This document shows, piece after piece, positions 60,853 through 64,000 of a stretch of DNA of 64,000 nt. The stretch covers positions 1 through 64,000 of the forward strand of contig NZ_JQBX01000002.1 of NCBI RefSeq assembly GCF_001437075.1. Direction: 5' to 3'. Position numbers and translations under genes: made by a program. Below the pieces are notes generated by a model. That model was given only the letters and a program-made list of their open reading frames with translations, was not told the origin of the DNA and made no database searches. This stretch comes from Pediococcus stilesii (GTDB lineage Bacteria; Bacillota; Bacilli; Lactobacillales; Lactobacillaceae). The number at the start of each line of letters is the position of its first letter. The first letter of the stretch is position 1.

Positions 60853-61587
60853 TCAGTTCTTATACTTAATGTTATACACAAATTGGTCGCCTCGAGCACT
60901 ACTTACCGTGTACTCGATTACTTCATTTTTATGATTATACGTGGTGCGCTGAAACATAAATCCCGGTGAATTAGAAGCAATATCCAATTGTTTGGCATCT
61001 TCATCACTAATAATACCCGCGTATAATGTTTCATCGGCAAGCTTGACCCGTTCCCCAAAATCCTCTAGAAACACGTTGTAAAGCGATCGCTGCTGAGTAT
61101 CTAACTCATAGGCTGAAATTCCTTTGAACTTCTTTGCCGGGAGATACGTTCGATCAATCATCATCGGTATCCCATCCGCTTTTCGAAGTCGCTTAAGCTT
61201 AATCATCCCGTCACCAACGTTAATATGCAATTTCTTACTAAAATATTCATTAGCCGTCCGTTCCACCATTTCTAAAATAACGGTTTCCGGTTTTCGACCA
61301 AGTGACTTCATTTGTTCAGAAAAACTATATTCTTCGCCGATTTTAGTCGTGTTACTAGCCATATTAGCCACAAAGGTACCTTTACCATGTTGCCGGTAAA
61401 TATACCCTATGTGTTCTAATTCATTTAAGGCTTCGCGTACTGTGTTGCGGCTTACCTTGTATCTTTTCATAATTTCGCGTTCCGATAAAAGTTTATCGTT
61501 CGGCTTATAATTTTTTTTAATTTGTTCGCGCAGTGCGTCGGACAATTGTTCATAGACTGGTTGTTTTTCGTTATATTTAAATTCCAT
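60853..61587 (-). CDS. GntR-family regulator with UTRA domain
   Basis: 244 residues from MEFKYNEKQPVYEQL; a TTG at 61638 would add 17 residues with no family counterpart. The HTH is LLSEREIMKRYKVSRNTVREAL (about 35-56), and the UTRA domain (about 85-240) binds sugar phosphates, as in NagR/YvoA. It lies inside the operon, between EIID and agaS, and is the GnbR/AgaR candidate. A GGTATATCAT box just upstream may be an operator half-site. Confidence 0.88.
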   Translation of the reverse strand: MEFKYNEKQPVYEQLSDALREQIKKNYKPNDKLLSEREIMKRYKVSRNTVREALNELEHIGYIYRQHGKGTFVANMASNTTKIGEEYSFSEQMKSLGRKPETVILEMVERTANEYFSKKLHINVGDGMIKLKRLRKADGIPMMIDRTYLPAKKFKGISAYELDTQQRSLYNVFLEDFGERVKLADETLYAGIISDEDAKQLDIASNSPGFMFQRTTYNHKNEVIEYTVSSARGDQFVYNIKYKN

Positions 61588-61662
61588 GGTTCTTACCGCA
61601 CTTTCTAAATCTGTATCATTCTTAATATGATATACCAAATTTAGTTTGAAAGTGGAATTTAA

Positions 61663-62493
61663 TTAGGCTGCCTTACCAAGGATACCAAGTGCAGACAATA
61701 TAACTGCAACGATGATAACGATAAAAATAGCTTTTGTTGAAGTCATTCTCTTCTTACCTAACATCCAGTAAATTGCACCAACGATCAAAGCTGGGATTAA
61801 CTTTGGAATAATCATATCAATTTTATCTTGGAAGTTAACCGTCATCTTTCCTAAATGAGCAACATAGATAATCTTTGTATTAACCATTGTCGCAGCCAAA
61901 GCACCAACAACGTACACACCAAGTAATGTTGCAGCATCAGTCAAAGCGTTCAATTGACCTTGCATTTCGTTAACTAAACTTACACCTTGAGTATAAGCAA
62001 ATTTCAATTGAATCCAACGGAACCACATAATAACAAAGTTAACCAACATCCAAAGGATTGCTCCCATGATGTTCCCTTGAACGGCCATGTTGGCTGCGAT
62101 CGCACCCATGATAGCTGGAACTAGGGCAGCGAAGATTGAGTCACCAATTGCGGCGAAGGGTCCCATCAAACCAGCTTTAATACCAGCAACTGTTTCAAGT
62201 GACTCAGCCCCTTCTTTTTCTTCAAGGGCCATATCAATACCTGAGATGATCGTGTTGAAGAAGTTACTTGTATTGAAGAATTGGTTTTGCATCTTCATCA
62301 TGTTCTTCAATTCAGGAGTATGGTCTCCATACATTTTACGAAGTTGTGGAAGGATCAAGTAAAGGTAACCTGAACCTTGCATACGTTCGTAGTTCCAACC
62401 AACTTGGTTGAAGAACAAGTTACGAATATTCATTTGCTTAAAATCTTTTTTTGTTAACTTATAATCTGTTGTCTTATTAGAGTTCGTCGCCAT
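61663..62493 (-). CDS. Mannose-class PTS component EIID
   Basis: 276 residues from MATNSNKTT, overlapping EIIC by 17 bases. QVGWNYERMQGSGYLYLILPQL near the start and GIKAGLMGPFAAIGDSIF are EIID signatures; the C terminus has three or four membrane segments. With EIIC it forms the membrane channel for N-acetylhexosamine or lacto-N-biose uptake. No EIIA gene follows, unlike the usual B-C-D-A order. Confidence 0.92.
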   Translation of the reverse strand: MATNSNKTTDYKLTKKDFKQMNIRNLFFNQVGWNYERMQGSGYLYLILPQLRKMYGDHTPELKNMMKMQNQFFNTSNFFNTIISGIDMALEEKEGAESLETVAGIKAGLMGPFAAIGDSIFAALVPAIMGAIAANMAVQGNIMGAILWMLVNFVIMWFRWIQLKFAYTQGVSLVNEMQGQLNALTDAATLLGVYVVGALAATMVNTKIIYVAHLGKMTVNFQDKIDMIIPKLIPALIVGAIYWMLGKKRMTSTKAIFIVIIVAVILSALGILGKAA

Positions 62494-63388
62494 GAATCTC
62501 ACCATCCTGTTCGTTAGAATCTGTTGCGCTAGCTGCTGGTTTTGCGGCTACTACTTGTTGTTCCTTAACTGTCCGGCCATATTGCATTGCGGCTAAAGCG
62601 AAACCAATCAAAGCAATACCTAACATTGGAAGACCTGCAAAGGCAGTTGTAAACTTGCTGTCGATACCGGCGATTGTTGTTCCAAGTAATGAAACGTTTC
62701 CGTAAAGTGTTGAAAGCAATGCTGTAATAACAAAACCTAAGATAAGGTATGGCCAATGCTTCTTAACTGGTAGGTAACGAAGCAAGATTGCGAAACCAAC
62801 GGCTGGAAGCAATGCTCCGGCTGTAGCTAAACCATTACTTAACCATGCAAGGTTTGTATTCATGTAATCTACAGCTGTACGAACAAATGGACCACCAAAT
62901 GCAAGTGCTAAGAATACTGGAATACCACGTGATAATGTCCAAGGAAGGTAACCATAGAGGTAGTTTCTTTCGATACCTTTGTAGTTTTCTTCTTCAATCA
63001 TCTTATCAATTCTGTGCTGGAAGAACGTATTCGCGAAACGTGCAAGGATATCAGTTTGAATCATCAAACTAGCAACTGGAACACCTAAAGCAGCAACGGC
63101 AACTTGACCGTTCATACCAGTACCAATTGCAAATGCAGTAGCCATAACTGTACCTGAGTTAGCATCGATCTTTGAAGCACCACCGAAAGTACCAACACCA
63201 AGAACGGTTAATTGTAAACTACCACCAATAACTAAACCTGTTTTAAGATCACCCATTACCAAACCAGCGATAATACCAGCCCAGATTGGTTGACTCAAAC
63301 TTGTTTGTAACGTCAATTCATCCATGATTTGGTACATTGAATAAATTGTTAAAATAATAACTTGCCAAATTGCAATACCTGTACCCAT
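62477..63388 (-). CDS. Mannose-class PTS component EIIC
   Basis: 303 residues with about eight membrane segments. The EIIC pattern is clear in TSLSQPIWAGIIAGLVMGD and LGVGTFGGASKIDANSGT. It lies 15 bases after the EIIB gene. A hydrophilic tail (about 275-303) is rich in A, E and D. Confidence 0.92.
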   Translation of the reverse strand: MGTGIAIWQVIILTIYSMYQIMDELTLQTSLSQPIWAGIIAGLVMGDLKTGLVIGGSLQLTVLGVGTFGGASKIDANSGTVMATAFAIGTGMNGQVAVAALGVPVASLMIQTDILARFANTFFQHRIDKMIEEENYKGIERNYLYGYLPWTLSRGIPVFLALAFGGPFVRTAVDYMNTNLAWLSNGLATAGALLPAVGFAILLRYLPVKKHWPYLILGFVITALLSTLYGNVSLLGTTIAGIDSKFTTAFAGLPMLGIALIGFALAAMQYGRTVKEQQVVAAKPAASATDSNEQDGEIHGDEL

Positions 63389-63403
63389 GAGAATTCCTCC
63401 TTA

Positions 63404-63898
63404 CTAGTTTTTTGGTTTGAATTTCTTCAAAATTTCCATGAAGTCATTTGCTGAATCTCCTGGAACCATTTGTTGTGTAATCTTAACGCCTTTTTCGTGA
63501 AGCGCATTGAATGCATCAACATCATCTTGCACAACGTTAATCGAGTTTGTAATTTGAGTCGTTTCATCCGTCTGTGACATGTTACCAACGTTGATTGTGT
63601 CTAATTTAACACCGTCGTTAACTAAGTCTAATAACACTTGAGGACGTTTAACTACGATAAATACTTTTTGTGAATCGTATCCACCGCGTTTAATGTGGTC
63701 GGCAGCTGTCTTTTCTGGTAGGACACTGAGGTCAACACCAGTTGGACGAGCTAACTTCAAACCTGACTTTTCGATGTCACTCGCTGCAACCTTGTCATCA
63801 ATAACCATAATTCTTGATACACCTAACTTTGTTGTCCATAAGTTAGCTACTTGGCCGTGGATTAAACGTCCATCAATACGTACTGCTGTGATTGCCAT
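63404..63898 (-). CDS. Mannose-class PTS component EIIB
   Basis: 164 residues from the ATG 8 bases after AAAGGAG; a GTG three codons earlier is possible. The phospho-accepting histidine is in IDGRLIHGQVANLW (about H14). It transfers phosphate from EIIA to the incoming sugar. No EIIA gene is in the visible part of the operon. Confidence 0.92.
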   Translation of the reverse strand: MAITAVRIDGRLIHGQVANLWTTKLGVSRIMVIDDKVAASDIEKSGLKLARPTGVDLSVLPEKTAADHIKRGGYDSQKVFIVVKRPQVLLDLVNDGVKLDTINVGNMSQTDETTQITNSINVVQDDVDAFNALHEKGVKITQQMVPGDSANDFMEILKKFKPKN

Positions 63899-63919
63899 GC
63901 TACTCACTCCTTTAAATTT

Positions 63920-64000
63920 TTAAGCCTTTGTTACTAAAATTACTGTTTCCAAACCTTTAAGACGGTAAGGAATTGTTAGTATATCGTTCTTGATCCACTC
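63920..64000 (-). CDS. C-terminal end of an upstream operon gene, possibly a GH35 beta-galactosidase
   Basis: A minus-strand frame open to the window edge ends with 26 residues (EWIKNDILTIPYRLKG, then LETVILVTKA) and a TAA 21 bases before the EIIB start. In L. casei gnb and S. pneumoniae bgaC operons the gene directly before EIIB is a GH35 beta-galactosidase. The fragment is too short for identification; the call rests on gene order. Confidence 0.4.
   Translation of the reverse strand, partial: EWIKNDILTIPYRLKGLETVILVTKA

Overview
The window looks like chromosomal DNA of a low-GC Gram-positive lactic acid bacterium of the Lactobacillaceae. The grounds are AT-rich intergenes, strong GGAGG-type ribosome sites with frequent TTG/GTG starts, clpL, a C69 dipeptidase, NCS1 and mannose-class PTS systems, MucBP and Mga-like surface biology, and CcpA (cre) and HrcA (CIRCE) operators. 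The species cannot be fixed from the sequence. No rRNA, tRNA, CRISPR array, insertion sequence or prophage was seen.

Bases 1-20 kb are mostly housekeeping: a reduced rsmG-parB-DUF951 partition locus without parA or noc, nucleoside salvage (nupC then iunH), a DinG-like helicase fused to a nuclease domain, an NlpC/P60 hydrolase, a MerR-like protein, a Bcr/CflA efflux pump, an aldo-keto reductase, RlmCD, an ABC-2 transporter with its own NarL-type two-component system, DedA and small membrane proteins.

Bases 20-37 kb are cell-surface biology: an OatA-like acyltransferase, a LOG protein, a BceAB-like ABC exporter, then a duplicated cassette (small membrane protein, GT2 synthase, class C-like serine hydrolase, Mga-like regulator) flanking a secreted MucBP protein. 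Copy 1 has a regulator broken by one in-frame stop. Copy 2 has a truncated hydrolase. Together they keep about one complete set.

Bases 37-49 kb are catabolic: D-serine ammonia-lyase, a MagIII-like glycosylase, dipeptidase, an operon of ADP-ribosylglycohydrolase, NCS1 permease and PfkB kinase resembling E. coli yegTUV, and a decaying amino-sugar locus (nanK and nanE intact, nanA reduced to its C-terminal half, an isomerase-like gene with an internal amber stop) with an RpiR regulator and a pentapeptide-repeat protein.

Bases 49-58 kb hold gene fragments (AbiEi-like, HxlR-like), a 39-bp-spaced palindrome array, a flavoprotein disulfide oxidoreductase, a class A-like serine hydrolase, clpL under a CIRCE element, small conserved proteins, a parS-like site and a promoter-terminator unit with a perfect cre match but no convincing ORF (candidate small RNA). 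Bases 58-64 kb carry a gnb/aga-type operon for N-acetylhexosamine or lacto-N-biose use (end of an upstream gene, EIIB, EIIC, EIID, GntR, AgaS, NagA), closed by a 128-bp tandem repeat of structured noncoding DNA.

Features most worth a second look are the duplicated surface-polymer cassette with reciprocal decay, the cre-controlled small-RNA candidate, the loss of Fe-S cysteines in two nucleic-acid enzymes, and the two unusual repeat arrays.
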